Part shown: positions 38,301-47,423 of the stretch, in pieces
Layout of the letters: every line of letters starts with the position of its first letter
Numbering within the stretch: position 1 is the stretch's first letter
Assembly (NCBI RefSeq): GCF_014212055.1
Contig: NZ_JACJVO010000021.1
Coordinates: 1 to 64,000 of the forward strand
Reading direction: 5' to 3'
DNA from: Cohnella zeiphila
GTDB taxonomy: Bacteria > Bacillota > Bacilli > Paenibacillales > Paenibacillaceae
DNA length: 64,000 bases
The notes under the pieces: model-generated
The model's database searches: none
What the model saw: the letters and a program-made list of their open reading frames with translations, nothing else
Told to the model about the DNA's origin: nothing
Translations under genes and position numbers: made by a program

Positions 38301-41189
38301 GTGAGGAAAATCGGCTTTGGGTCCGTTCTTTTCGCACTCGCATCCTCCGTGGTATTGACTTCCGCTTTCCCGCAGCTTACGCACGCCGATCCTGCGGCCG
38401 CCGTCATCGATATCGATACGGGCAGCGCCTATTCGTACAGCCCCGACTTTCGGGGGATGAACAACGAGCCGGAGCGCACTTCGATCAAGATGAACGATCC
38501 GGACTTCATCGATGCCGCGCTCGACTACGGACGCATCGGCTTTGTCCGTTGGCCGGGAGGAACGCCGACCAACAGTTTTTCCTGGAAGCTGGGCATCACC
38601 GATTCCGAATTTACCGGCCAGGCCCAGAAGGAGCCGCGCCGCTACTACAACCAGCTCTATTCGCAGCGTTATCAGATCGCCAAAGGCGACGAGCGCATCT
38701 CCGATTACGTGGACTTCCTGCAGCAGACCGGAGCCAAAGCGGTCATTATGGTCAACGTCCTGCAGTACAATCCGGAGCAGGCGCGGGATTTGGCGAAGTA
38801 TTTGTACGAGAATCATGTCCCCGTCCTCTATTTCGAACTCGGCAACGAAATCTCGTTCTATGTATCGGGCAGCGGCAACCAGCAGGCGGCCTTCAAGTCC
38901 GGCACCGATTATCTCGATCGCGCGAAAGTGTTCAACGACGTGATCAAATCGGCTTATCCGGGCGCCAAGACGGTCATCTCCATGAGCAACAACCAGGTGC
39001 AGAGCTTCGACGAGGACGTATACAATTACGCGAATCCCTACTGGGACGCGATCACCACGCACCGGTTCGTCGGAGACGGCGCGACCGCGAGCGCGGCGAT
39101 GAGCAGCGCCAACGGGTATTTGAGCAGCTGGAACTCCCTGATCAACGACAACTATGCGGCTCATCTCGACAATCCGCAGATTTTTATCGGCGAGCACGGC
39201 GTCAAGCTCGGCGGGCTGCTGGACAACACGCAATATGGCGGCATCTACGTGAGCGAATCGATTCTCCGTCTGATCACGAACCCGCATATTGCCCATTTGG
39301 CGGGCTACCGCTTTACGAACGGCGTCTTCACGCCTTCCGTCGATTACGGAACGTTGCTTGAAGACGCTTATCAAGACGGCCATACGGTCGATGCGGCGGC
39401 CTTGGACTTCGCTCCCTACTACAGCACGCCCGCCGACTCGCTGCAGGTCGTCGACGGCGCCGTCAATCAGGGCACGACCGCCTGGAGCACCACGGTAACG
39501 GGAGGCGACACCGTCGCCATGACGGGCGGCACGATGCCCGCTCTGTTCGCCCAGGCGTTCGAAGGAGACAACGGGAAAGATTACGTCGTCATCACGAACA
39601 AGTCCGGAAGCGAGCAGCAAGCCGAGATCAAGCTGAACGGCGCCGGCGTCACCGCCGCCATGACGAAATCGTACACGACATCGACCGATCCGCTCGCGAC
39701 CAACAGCGCGAGCAACCCGAACGTCGTAACGGTACAGTCCGCTCCGACGGGCAACCCGGTCGTTGTGCCGCCTTACAGCGTCATGCGGGTGGAATGGACG
39801 GGAGACGTCGGCTTGGCCGCGCCGAGAGCGCCGGATCTGATGAACACGGAGGCGGGCGACGGTACGGTGACGCTCAAGTGGCAATCGAGCTTGAACGCGA
39901 CGGGGTACAAAGTGAAGGTCGGGACTTCGTCCGGCAGCTACGGGACGACGGTCGACGTCGGCCATTCGCTCAGCCGAACGATTACCGGCTTGACCAACGG
40001 CAGCACCTATTATTTTGCGGTGACGGCCTACAACGCGGCGGGAGAGAGCGGGCTCTCGAACGAGACGTCCGCGACGCTGTCGCCCCCGGCCGCCCCGATG
40101 TCCAGACGAGCGTATGCGGAGTCGGACGGCGCCATCGCCGTCGAGTGGCAGAGCGTGCCGGGAGCGACGGGCTACAAGCTGCAGTACGGGACGTCTTCGG
40201 GATCGTATCCGAACACGATCGACGTCGGGAACAATCTTGGCCAGCTCGTCATGGGTCTGACGCCCGGTACGACCTACTACTTTACGGTCAAAGCTTACAA
40301 CGGAAGAGGAGACAGCGGCGCTTCGGCCGAGATGACGGCTGCCGCGGCAAGCTGGCTGCCGCTCGCTCCTCACGATGCCGCCATCGCGAGCGAGTCGTCT
40401 GCTTCGATCACCCTTAGCTGGACCCCGACCCGGACGGAGACGTACCGCGAATACTTCGAGGACGGCGCGGCCCAAGGATGGTCGGCGAAGAAAGGAACCT
40501 GGAGCATCGCGACCGACAACGCCCGAGGCGCTAACTTCTACCAATCGCCGCTGGACAGCACGGGCCTGGCCGTCTTCGACAACAGCGCGACCGGCGATTA
40601 CGAAGGCGAAGCGATGTTCGAGCAGGCGGGTACGTCTTCCGGCAAGGCGGCCTATGCCTATGGGCTCGTCGCGCGGTACGTGGACGACGGCAACTATTAC
40701 AAGTTCGTCTACAACATCAACGAGGACCGCTTCAAAATCGTTAAGGTGGCGGGCGGCACGGAGACGGTGCTGGCCTCCAAAACGCGGGCCGAAGCGCTGT
40801 CCGGCGCCAATGCCGCTTCCCTGGATCTGTCGCGCCTGCTGATGTATCTCCGCGTCGACGGCAGCACGATCGAGGCTTCCGTCAACCAGTTGGGGCCGAT
40901 TCTCACGGTAACGGACTCTGCGTTCCCGAGCGGCAAGTTCGGCCTTTATTCCCTGAACGTGAAGGCGAACGCCAACTGGACGCGAATTTACCGCAACAAC
41001 GCGGACAGCTACACGGTGTACCGCAGCACGCAGCCGAACACGAACTTCACCGCGTTGCAGAGCGGCATTACGGGTACGTCCTACACCGATACGACCCCGA
41101 CTCCCGGCGTGACGTACTATTATCGGATTACCGCCGTAAACGCCAACGGGGAGAGCTATCATCACTCCAACACGCTGCGCAAAAATTAA
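38301..41189 (+). CDS. Secreted clan-A glycoside hydrolase with fibronectin type III domains
   Basis: A 962-residue secreted enzyme. Signal peptide residues 1-31 (ends THADPAA). TIM-barrel hydrolase of clan A with acid/base Glu183 in FELGNEISF and nucleophile Glu298 in FIGEHG; family is unsure (GH39/51/79-like). Then FN3 domains at about 506-592 and 597-685. A third FN3 starts at about 687 (SASITLSWTP), is interrupted from about 714 to 900 by a beta-sandwich (YREYFEDGAAQGW, FGLYSLN), and resumes with YTVYRSTQPN to about 955. GTG 38301 is chosen with AAAAAGGAG; the upstream frame is open without a site. It probably releases oligosaccharides for the importer. Confidence 0.8.
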   Translation: MRKIGFGSVLFALASSVVLTSAFPQLTHADPAAAVIDIDTGSAYSYSPDFRGMNNEPERTSIKMNDPDFIDAALDYGRIGFVRWPGGTPTNSFSWKLGITDSEFTGQAQKEPRRYYNQLYSQRYQIAKGDERISDYVDFLQQTGAKAVIMVNVLQYNPEQARDLAKYLYENHVPVLYFELGNEISFYVSGSGNQQAAFKSGTDYLDRAKVFNDVIKSAYPGAKTVISMSNNQVQSFDEDVYNYANPYWDAITTHRFVGDGATASAAMSSANGYLSSWNSLINDNYAAHLDNPQIFIGEHGVKLGGLLDNTQYGGIYVSESILRLITNPHIAHLAGYRFTNGVFTPSVDYGTLLEDAYQDGHTVDAAALDFAPYYSTPADSLQVVDGAVNQGTTAWSTTVTGGDTVAMTGGTMPALFAQAFEGDNGKDYVVITNKSGSEQQAEIKLNGAGVTAAMTKSYTTSTDPLATNSASNPNVVTVQSAPTGNPVVVPPYSVMRVEWTGDVGLAAPRAPDLMNTEAGDGTVTLKWQSSLNATGYKVKVGTSSGSYGTTVDVGHSLSRTITGLTNGSTYYFAVTAYNAAGESGLSNETSATLSPPAAPMSRRAYAESDGAIAVEWQSVPGATGYKLQYGTSSGSYPNTIDVGNNLGQLVMGLTPGTTYYFTVKAYNGRGDSGASAEMTAAAASWLPLAPHDAAIASESSASITLSWTPTRTETYREYFEDGAAQGWSAKKGTWSIATDNARGANFYQSPLDSTGLAVFDNSATGDYEGEAMFEQAGTSSGKAAYAYGLVARYVDDGNYYKFVYNINEDRFKIVKVAGGTETVLASKTRAEALSGANAASLDLSRLLMYLRVDGSTIEASVNQLGPILTVTDSAFPSGKFGLYSLNVKANANWTRIYRNNADSYTVYRSTQPNTNFTALQSGITGTSYTDTTPTPGVTYYYRITAVNANGESYHHSNTLRKN

Positions 41190-41217
41190 ACGCTCGGGAA
41201 GCCGGCTTCGGCTTTCC

Positions 41218-41253
41218 AAAGCGGGATTCCTCTTCGGAGGGGTCCCGCTTCTC
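41218..41253 (+). terminator. Hairpin between hydrolase and GH43-like genes
   Basis: AAGCGGGA and TCCCGCTT flank an inner CCTC/GAGG pairing. Only a short pyrimidine stretch follows (CTTCTCA), so it may be an attenuator or processing site rather than a full stop. Confidence 0.4.
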
Positions 41254-41309
41254 ACGGAAAGGTCCGGCTGAAATCCTGATATTTTCACCGAAAGGGAGGA
41301 ACGCATCCG

Positions 41310-42740
41310 ATGATGTCATCCGTACATTCCGATCATCGAGCCTATCTCATGGGCTACTTTCGCTCCGGGCCGGCCCAGACGCACAAGACGGAGCAGCTTC
41401 ATTACGCTTACAGCCGGGACGGCAGGCATTGGTACGAACTGAACGGGAACCGGCCCGTCTGGGCTTCGTCTCTGGGAGAGGGGATTTTGCGGGACCCGTT
41501 CATCGGCCGGGGGCCGGACGGCAAGTGGCGTCTTGTATTCACCATTCGGCCGATGGGCCCCTCGATCGGCTACGCGGAGTCCGACGATCTGATCCATTGG
41601 ACGGACGAGAAGGCGCTGCCGCTGATGGCGGACGTCCCCGATACGGTCAACAGCTGGGCGCCGGAATTCAGCTATGATCCGGCGACGGAACAATTCCTCG
41701 TGTATTGGGCTTCGAGCACGGGCAAGAATTTGAGCAACAGCAAACATTATGCTGCGCGAACAAGGGACTGGAACTCGTTCTCCGGCGCGGAGCTGTTTTT
41801 CGATCCGGGGTTTCAGACGATCGACGCCAGCCTGGCCGAGCACGACGGGAAGTATTATATGGCGGTCAAAGACGAGAGCAACGTCTACGACCCGGAGAAG
41901 CGCCCCCATCCGCCGATGAACTTCCTCGCCGTCGCCGATCGGCCGGAGGGCCCCTACGAGCGGATCGCCGGGGTTCAAACGCCGGATTTCACGGAAGGGC
42001 CGGAATTTCTGTGGCTCGGCGCCGAGCGGAAGTGGATTCTGCTCTACGACTATTGGGCTTACGGCAAATTCGGCGCGATGGAATCGGACGACATGCTTCA
42101 TTGGTCCGGGGAATTGGACGAGAGCCTTGTCCGCTTCCCTTACCGGGCCCGTCACGCGACGGTGTTTGCCGTCTCCGAGGAGGAACTGCTCCGCTTGCTC
42201 GACCGGTACGCGCTGCTGGCCCATTACCGGACGCCGACGTATTCCCCGGTGCGGGTCGCCGCCTGGGAACCCGACGGATTCCTGCACGACGCGTTCGGCC
42301 TGCGGACGGTGACGATGCAGTTCCGGCCGAACCGGACAGCCGGCACGCAAGTGCTGTACGATGAGGGGGATGCGGACAACGGGCTGGCGCTTCGCATCCG
42401 CGACGGCCGGCCGGAGGGCGCCGTCCGTTCGAACGGAAGCCTCTTGACGGTAACCGGAGGCGAGCTGCCTCCGGAGCCGGGAAAGTGGCTGGACGTTGCG
42501 CTGACGTTCGAGGAAGGAACGCTGAGCCTGTACGTCGGCGGCGCTCTCGCGGCCAAGGAGTCCGCGCCGTTCCGGCTGGTCCGCAGTCACGACGGAGCGG
42601 GCGGCTATGGCGGCCGGTTCGGCACGGACGCGTTCGGCGACTCGGACGGCCGCGCCGCGTTCGACGGCGCGATCCGGAACGTGCGCGTCTATTCCGTTCC
42701 GCTTCGTGCGGAGGACATCGCCTTGGTGACGCGGGGCTAA
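41310..42740 (+). CDS. GH43-like glycosidase with C-terminal LamG-like domain, intracellular
   Basis: A 476-residue enzyme: a five-bladed-propeller-type N-terminal part with RDPFIGRG (catalytic Asp), VNSWAPEFSY (WAPE) and TEGPEFLW containing a candidate acid Glu, as in GH43/GH32-like families; then from about residue 330 a LamG/concanavalin-like domain (FGLRTVTMQFRPN, ending AIRNVRVYSV). No signal peptide. Such enzymes act on arabinans, xylans or fructans. It closes the first sugar locus before a good terminator (42791-42830). ATG 41310 or 41313; GGGAGGAAC precedes. Confidence 0.75.
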   Translation: MMSSVHSDHRAYLMGYFRSGPAQTHKTEQLHYAYSRDGRHWYELNGNRPVWASSLGEGILRDPFIGRGPDGKWRLVFTIRPMGPSIGYAESDDLIHWTDEKALPLMADVPDTVNSWAPEFSYDPATEQFLVYWASSTGKNLSNSKHYAARTRDWNSFSGAELFFDPGFQTIDASLAEHDGKYYMAVKDESNVYDPEKRPHPPMNFLAVADRPEGPYERIAGVQTPDFTEGPEFLWLGAERKWILLYDYWAYGKFGAMESDDMLHWSGELDESLVRFPYRARHATVFAVSEEELLRLLDRYALLAHYRTPTYSPVRVAAWEPDGFLHDAFGLRTVTMQFRPNRTAGTQVLYDEGDADNGLALRIRDGRPEGAVRSNGSLLTVTGGELPPEPGKWLDVALTFEEGTLSLYVGGALAAKESAPFRLVRSHDGAGGYGGRFGTDAFGDSDGRAAFDGAIRNVRVYSVPLRAEDIALVTRG

Positions 42741-42790
42741 CGGGGCGGCGCAATCGGCGCCGAATCTCGCAAAAAAATAGGATAGAGAAG

Positions 42791-42830
42791 ATAGGCTGCC
42801 GATGCGAACGAACGGCAGCCTATTTTCATT
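42791..42830 (+). terminator. Rho-independent terminator
   Basis: ATAGGCTGCCG (42791-42801) and CGGCAGCCTAT (42813-42823) form an 11-base-pair stem followed by TTTTCATTT. It separates the two sugar loci. Confidence 0.85.
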
Positions 42831-42919
42831 TCGAATGCCTATCGCGTTCGCTTAATACCCGCTAGGAAAGCGTTCGGCTCAATGGTAAAATAAAGAAAAG
42901 TCAGACCTAAATAATTGAT

Positions 42920-42929
42920 TTAACGTTAA
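42920..42929 (+). promoter_or_regulatory. Candidate LacI-family operator
   Basis: TTAACGTTAA is a perfect 10-base palindrome with the CG centre typical of LacI-family operators. It lies 69 bases before the start of the LacI-type gene in an AT-rich stretch, suggesting autoregulation. Confidence 0.5.
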
Positions 42930-42997
42930 CTCATTTCATGCATCCATCCGAAATTACGCTTTGCAGCCGATCATTTTTTACGATACGGGAGGGTCCC

Positions 42998-44026
42998 ATG
43001 GTCAAACTGAAGGATATCGCCGAGCGGGCGGGCGTCTCCATGATGACGGTGACGCATGCTCTGCGCGGAACGGGCAGGATGTCGGACGATACTCGCCGCT
43101 TGATCCGCGAGATCGCCGACGAGCTTCATTACTTGCCGAACGAAGTGGCGCGCGGCCTGCGCAGCAAAGAGACGAAAACCATCGCCTTTATCGTGCGCCA
43201 CCTGAGCAACCCGCATTTTGCCTTGATGGCGGAAGCGGTCGAGGAGACCGCCTGGAAGGCCGGCTACCGCGTCTATCTGTGCCAGTCGAGCGACCGGCTG
43301 GACCGGGAGGCGGAATACGTCCGCACGGCGATATCCTCCAAAGTCGACGGCATTGTGATGACGCCGGTACAGGAGGAGGACAATCGGCATCTGCAATTGC
43401 TGCGCAAGCAAGGCATTCCCTATGTGACCATCGGCCACCGTCCCGATCCGGACAGCGCCCCGGGAGATCATGTCGTCACCGACAATCGGCAGAAGGCGGC
43501 CGAGCTTGCGGCGCATATGGTTCGGCAAGGCCACCGGCGCATCGCCGTGGCCGACAGCCGGAACAACTCCGTCATCATGGAGCGGACGGAAGGCTTCGTG
43601 GAGGAACTGCGCCGCGCCGGTTGCTTTGAAGAACGCCTGCGAATTCCGGAGAAGAACGGGCGGCTGCTGATCGAGGAGATTTTGGAGCGCGGCAGGCCCT
43701 ACCCGACAGCGATGCTGCTGACGCACCCGTTCGGTGCGATCGAAGCCATCGAAGAGCTCCGCCGCCGCGGGATGCAGGTTCCCGACCATCTGGCGCTCGC
43801 CTGCTTTGACGACTTTCCGATGCTGGCCCGGATCCAGCCGCTGCTGACGGTGATGTCCCAGGATTCGGCGGGAATGGGCTCGTTCGCCGTGGAGTTGCTG
43901 CTGAAGCGCATTCGCGAAGGCATCCCATCCGCCTTCGAGACGATCGTCGTGCCGGCGCAATTGACGGTTCGCCAATCCTGCCGCTTGCCGAACCGGGAGC
44001 TGCAAGCGGACAAGGAGGAGCGGTAA
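42998..44026 (+). CDS. LacI-family transcriptional regulator
   Basis: A 342-residue regulator: N-terminal helix-turn-helix (VKLKDIAERAGVSMMTVTHAL), hinge region, then a periplasmic-binding-protein-like sensor (IAFIVRHLSNPHFALMAEA, VDGIVMTPVQEE). It lies directly before the AraC-type regulator (2 bases apart) and the importer and sulfatase genes, which it probably controls through a sugar effector. ATG 42998 has GGGAGGG 5 bases upstream; the upstream frame (from 42938) lacks a site. A palindrome at 42920-42929 is a candidate own operator. Confidence 0.9.
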   Translation: MVKLKDIAERAGVSMMTVTHALRGTGRMSDDTRRLIREIADELHYLPNEVARGLRSKETKTIAFIVRHLSNPHFALMAEAVEETAWKAGYRVYLCQSSDRLDREAEYVRTAISSKVDGIVMTPVQEEDNRHLQLLRKQGIPYVTIGHRPDPDSAPGDHVVTDNRQKAAELAAHMVRQGHRRIAVADSRNNSVIMERTEGFVEELRRAGCFEERLRIPEKNGRLLIEEILERGRPYPTAMLLTHPFGAIEAIEELRRRGMQVPDHLALACFDDFPMLARIQPLLTVMSQDSAGMGSFAVELLLKRIREGIPSAFETIVVPAQLTVRQSCRLPNRELQADKEER

Positions 44027-44028
44027 AG

Positions 44029-46308
44029 GTGCGTACGTGGTTGAAGCCTCACACCAGGATTCTGTTCGATAACCTGCTGCCGTTTTTGATCATTATGGCG
44101 TTGTCGTCCGGGGTCGGCTATCTCATTTATCAGAAAACTTCCTTCGTTCTGGAGAACGAAACCAAGCAAGCGAATCAGGTGCTGCTCCGCCAAAGCATGC
44201 AAGCGGTGGACAGCCAGCTCCGTTCGCTGGACGGCATCCTGCAGAAAATCGCCGACGAGCCCGGGATTCAAAATTTGAATCGCCTGAACGATCCGTTGCA
44301 AGGGGAGCATCTAATCAAAGTGCTTCGAGCGAAGAAGCAGCTGCAGGATTATTGGACGACGAACGACTACGTGCTCGATTTTTTTCTGTTTTTCCCCGGC
44401 AATGGGCTGGTTCTGAACAACAATTTCGTCGGCAGCATGTCCAGGTTCCCGCAGATCTTTTCCTATCCTGACGACAAAACATTCTTGGATAAGCTTCTGA
44501 AGGACTACTATTTCCGTCAAACGCTTCCCGTCTCGAAGGTGAATCTGGAGAATAGAGTCTATTCGGCATTGAGCTACCTGCAATCGTTCGGGTATAAGGA
44601 TTTCTCCAGCGGAACGGCGCTGATCCTGCTGCGGGAGGACAAGATCCAGCAGCTCCTGCGCGGGCTCCATATCGGGAACGGCTGGGCGTACATCGCCGAT
44701 TCCGAAGGACGGCTGCTCATGAGCCTGCAGGGAGACGGGGCGAAGTCCGCGGCTTATCCCCTGGCGCTTCCTTCGTCCGACGGGGTCATGAAGGAGAAGA
44801 TCGGCGGAGAGGAGATGATGGTCACCTACGTGACCTCCTCCTATAACGGCTGGGTGTATGTCGCGGCCCAGCCGAAGGCGATCGTGCTGAATAAAATCGT
44901 CTACATCAAACAAGTCAGCCTCACGATTCTGATTCTGTTCATGATCGCGGCGGCGCTGATTGCGCTGCAATTCGCCTACCGCAGCAGCAAGCCGGTTCGC
45001 GGGCTGATGAACGCCGTCGCGGGGCATGTCCCGGAGTCGCTTCGCATGAAGGGCAATGCGCTTGGAGCCATTCAACGGGCCGTCTCCAGCCTGATCGATA
45101 CCCACCAGGAGATGGAGGTTCGGATGAGACAACAATTGCCGCTGCTGAGGTCATCGTTCTTCGATCGGCTGCTGCGCGGACAATTTGCCTCCGAAGCCGA
45201 GATCAAGGCGCTCCTGGACGAGCTGAAGCTGACCTGGGGAGAAGGAGGCTTCAGCCTCGCGGCGCTGCTGACCCTGTCTACGGAATACGAAGAGAGCGAC
45301 CGGAGGGACGTCGGCAGGCTGAATGAAAAGAAGGCGATCGTACGCGAATATCTGCAGCGCGAATCGCAGCCGTTCTGCTACGTGCACGAAACGGACGACG
45401 CCCAGCTGGCGCTGCTGTTTCATTTCGACGAGGAGGACGAGCGAGCGCTCGCCGAACGGGCGGATCGGCTGCTGCGCCGGGTGCAGCAGGAGCTGAAGGA
45501 GAAGTTCGGCATCCGTACGCTCCTCTCGGCCGGAAGCTTCTGCCGGCCGCGGAAGGAGCTTGCCCGCTCGTTCCGGGAAGCGCAGCGGGCGGCGGTCATC
45601 GGCAAGGACAGCGGCGTCCAGTGGCATCGGGAGACACCCCTTCCGAATCATGTGTATTATTATCCCGATAATGTCGAGGCCCGGCTGCTTCATCTGGTCA
45701 AGTCGAGCAACGAGGAAGAACTGTTGCTGCTGCTCGACGAGCTGGAACGGGAAAACTTCGAGAGCCGCGAATTGCCGAGGTACTTGCTGCAGGTGTTTGT
45801 AATGGACTTCGTTGGCAGCTTGGTCAAGCTTTCGGAGTCGGCCGAGGTGATCGGCCTGGAAGGGCTGAGCGCAGAACTGGCCCGCGGGGAATGGAGCGGC
45901 CATCCGAAACAGCAATTCCGGTCGCTGCGCCAGCTGCTTCTTCGCAGCTGCCTTCTGACCCGAGAGCGCAAGCAGCAGCGGCAGCAGCAGGATTTCGAAC
46001 AATACCTGCAATGTGTCGACGAGCATTATACCGATCCGCAAATGTCCCTGACGTATCTGGCGGAGCGCTTCAATGTGACCGAAACGTATATGTCCCGAAG
46101 GTTCAAGGAGTATGCCGGAATCAACTTCTTCGAGTATCTGGAGAAGAAGCGAATCGAGGTTTCCAAGCTTCTGCTGACGCAGAAGAAGCTGACGGTCGGG
46201 GAGATCGCCGTGTCCGTGGGCTATCATTCCGCCAACACGTTCGGCAGGGCATTCAAGCGTGTCACCGGCCTTACGCCCAATGCCTACCGCGAGCAGAACG
46301 GCGATTGA
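44029..46308 (+). CDS. Membrane-bound AraC-family regulator
   Basis: A 759-residue protein: first membrane helix at about residues 15-37, a large external sensor domain, a second helix near 290-310, a middle cytoplasmic part and, at the end, two AraC helix-turn-helix motifs (MSLTYLAERFNVTETYMSRRF, LTVGEIAVSVGYHSANTFGRAF). Such one-component membrane regulators sense extracellular sugars in Paenibacillaceae without a kinase. The GTG start at 44029 has AAGGAGGAG, 11 bases upstream. It probably activates the importer genes downstream. Confidence 0.88.
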   Translation: MRTWLKPHTRILFDNLLPFLIIMALSSGVGYLIYQKTSFVLENETKQANQVLLRQSMQAVDSQLRSLDGILQKIADEPGIQNLNRLNDPLQGEHLIKVLRAKKQLQDYWTTNDYVLDFFLFFPGNGLVLNNNFVGSMSRFPQIFSYPDDKTFLDKLLKDYYFRQTLPVSKVNLENRVYSALSYLQSFGYKDFSSGTALILLREDKIQQLLRGLHIGNGWAYIADSEGRLLMSLQGDGAKSAAYPLALPSSDGVMKEKIGGEEMMVTYVTSSYNGWVYVAAQPKAIVLNKIVYIKQVSLTILILFMIAAALIALQFAYRSSKPVRGLMNAVAGHVPESLRMKGNALGAIQRAVSSLIDTHQEMEVRMRQQLPLLRSSFFDRLLRGQFASEAEIKALLDELKLTWGEGGFSLAALLTLSTEYEESDRRDVGRLNEKKAIVREYLQRESQPFCYVHETDDAQLALLFHFDEEDERALAERADRLLRRVQQELKEKFGIRTLLSAGSFCRPRKELARSFREAQRAAVIGKDSGVQWHRETPLPNHVYYYPDNVEARLLHLVKSSNEEELLLLLDELERENFESRELPRYLLQVFVMDFVGSLVKLSESAEVIGLEGLSAELARGEWSGHPKQQFRSLRQLLLRSCLLTRERKQQRQQQDFEQYLQCVDEHYTDPQMSLTYLAERFNVTETYMSRRFKEYAGINFFEYLEKKRIEVSKLLLTQKKLTVGEIAVSVGYHSANTFGRAFKRVTGLTPNAYREQNGD

Positions 46309-46328
46309 TGCAGGGTTATATGCAATTT

Positions 46329-46342
46329 TTTAAGCGCTTGCA
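46329..46342 (+). promoter_or_regulatory. cre-like catabolite control site
   Basis: TTTAAGCGCTTGCA matches TGnAAnCGnTnnCA at all fixed positions but one (G to T). It lies between the AraC-type regulator and the second importer and includes the palindromic AAGCGCTT core. CcpA control is the plausible reading; another LacI-family protein is possible. Confidence 0.45.
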
Positions 46343-46426
46343 ATTCTTGCATTTCGCCCTTCGGATCAAGAATTGCAGGCCTTGCCGAAGCATCCTCTTT
46401 ACCGCGGCCGCTCTTGCCGGCTATAG

Positions 46427-47404
46427 TTGGCCCAAGTCCCGGCCGGGCAAGCAAGCGAACGACAAAGGGGGGAGAGCGTCACGAGCTGGAACGGTTCCGT
46501 CAAACGCGTCCTGCGAGGCTGGCAACTGTATACGCTGCTGTTGCCGCCTCTGGCTTATCTGATTGTATTTCGGTATTTTCCGCTGTACGGCGCCCAGATC
46601 GCCTTCAAAAACTACAACCTGGTCAAAGGCATCTCGGGCAGCGAATGGGTGGGTTTGAAGTATTTCAACCAGTTTTTTCATTCGTACGAGTTCTGGCGAA
46701 TCATGGGCAACACGCTGGGCCTCAGTCTGTACCATCTCCTTGTCGGCTTTCCGTTTCCCATCCTTCTGGCGCTTAGCCTGAATTACGTCGCCAGCGCCCG
46801 CTTTAAAAATCTGATACAAATGGTGACCTATGCGCCTCACCTCATCTCCGTTGTCGTCATGGTCGGCATCATCATGCAGTTTCTCTCCCCGAAGACCGGT
46901 CCGATCGGCGCTTTGCTCGGTCTGTTGGGGGTAGACACGCAACTGCCGAATCTGATGGGGGAGCCGTCGGCCTTCAAGAGCATTTACGTCTGGTCGGATA
47001 TTTGGCAGCATACGGGCTTCTCCTGCATCATCTATCTGGCCGCCCTGGCGGGAATCGATCCGGCCCTGCACGAGGCGGCGGTCGTGGACGGAGCGAGCAA
47101 GCTGAAGCGAATGCGGCATATCGATCTGCCCGGCATCTTGCCGATGGCGATGATTCTGCTGATTCTGGAGACGGGGCGGGTATTCGATCTCGGCTTCGAG
47201 AAGGTGCTGCTGCTGCAGAATCCGCTGAACATGAGAACGTCGGAAATCATCGATACCTACGTGTACAACATGGGCCTGAAATCCATGGTTCCGAACTTCT
47301 CCTATGCGTCCGCCATCGGGCTGTTCAAAAATGTACTCGCTTTCATCTTGATCATGACCGTCAACCGAATCTCGAAAAAGGCGGGTCAATCCAGCCTGTG
47401 GTAG
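46427..47404 (+). CDS. Carbohydrate ABC transporter permease, LplB type
   Basis: A permease of up to 325 residues with six predicted helices: LYTLLLPPLAYLIVFRYFPLYG, and the EAA loop EAAVVDGASKLKRMRHIDLPG-like (EAAVVDGASKLKR). The start is unclear. A good site AAAGGGGGGAGAG (46464-46476) is followed by GTC ACG AGC, where GTG would be expected; the nearest in-frame true start is TTG 46427, which has no site. Either the TTG is used or GTC replaces a lost GTG. Partner permease starts 20 bases downstream. Confidence 0.85.
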   Translation: MAQVPAGQASERQRGESVTSWNGSVKRVLRGWQLYTLLLPPLAYLIVFRYFPLYGAQIAFKNYNLVKGISGSEWVGLKYFNQFFHSYEFWRIMGNTLGLSLYHLLVGFPFPILLALSLNYVASARFKNLIQMVTYAPHLISVVVMVGIIMQFLSPKTGPIGALLGLLGVDTQLPNLMGEPSAFKSIYVWSDIWQHTGFSCIIYLAALAGIDPALHEAAVVDGASKLKRMRHIDLPGILPMAMILLILETGRVFDLGFEKVLLLQNPLNMRTSEIIDTYVYNMGLKSMVPNFSYASAIGLFKNVLAFILIMTVNRISKKAGQSSLW

Positions 47405-47423
47405 CAAGGGGGAGGGAAGGCCG

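Noticed and set aside
38001..41306. Long - strand frame of 1101 codons
   Set aside because: It is antisense to the secreted hydrolase, which has a signal peptide, catalytic residues, FN3 domains and a good ribosome binding site. The - strand reading is arginine-rich and without domains; high GC keeps it open.
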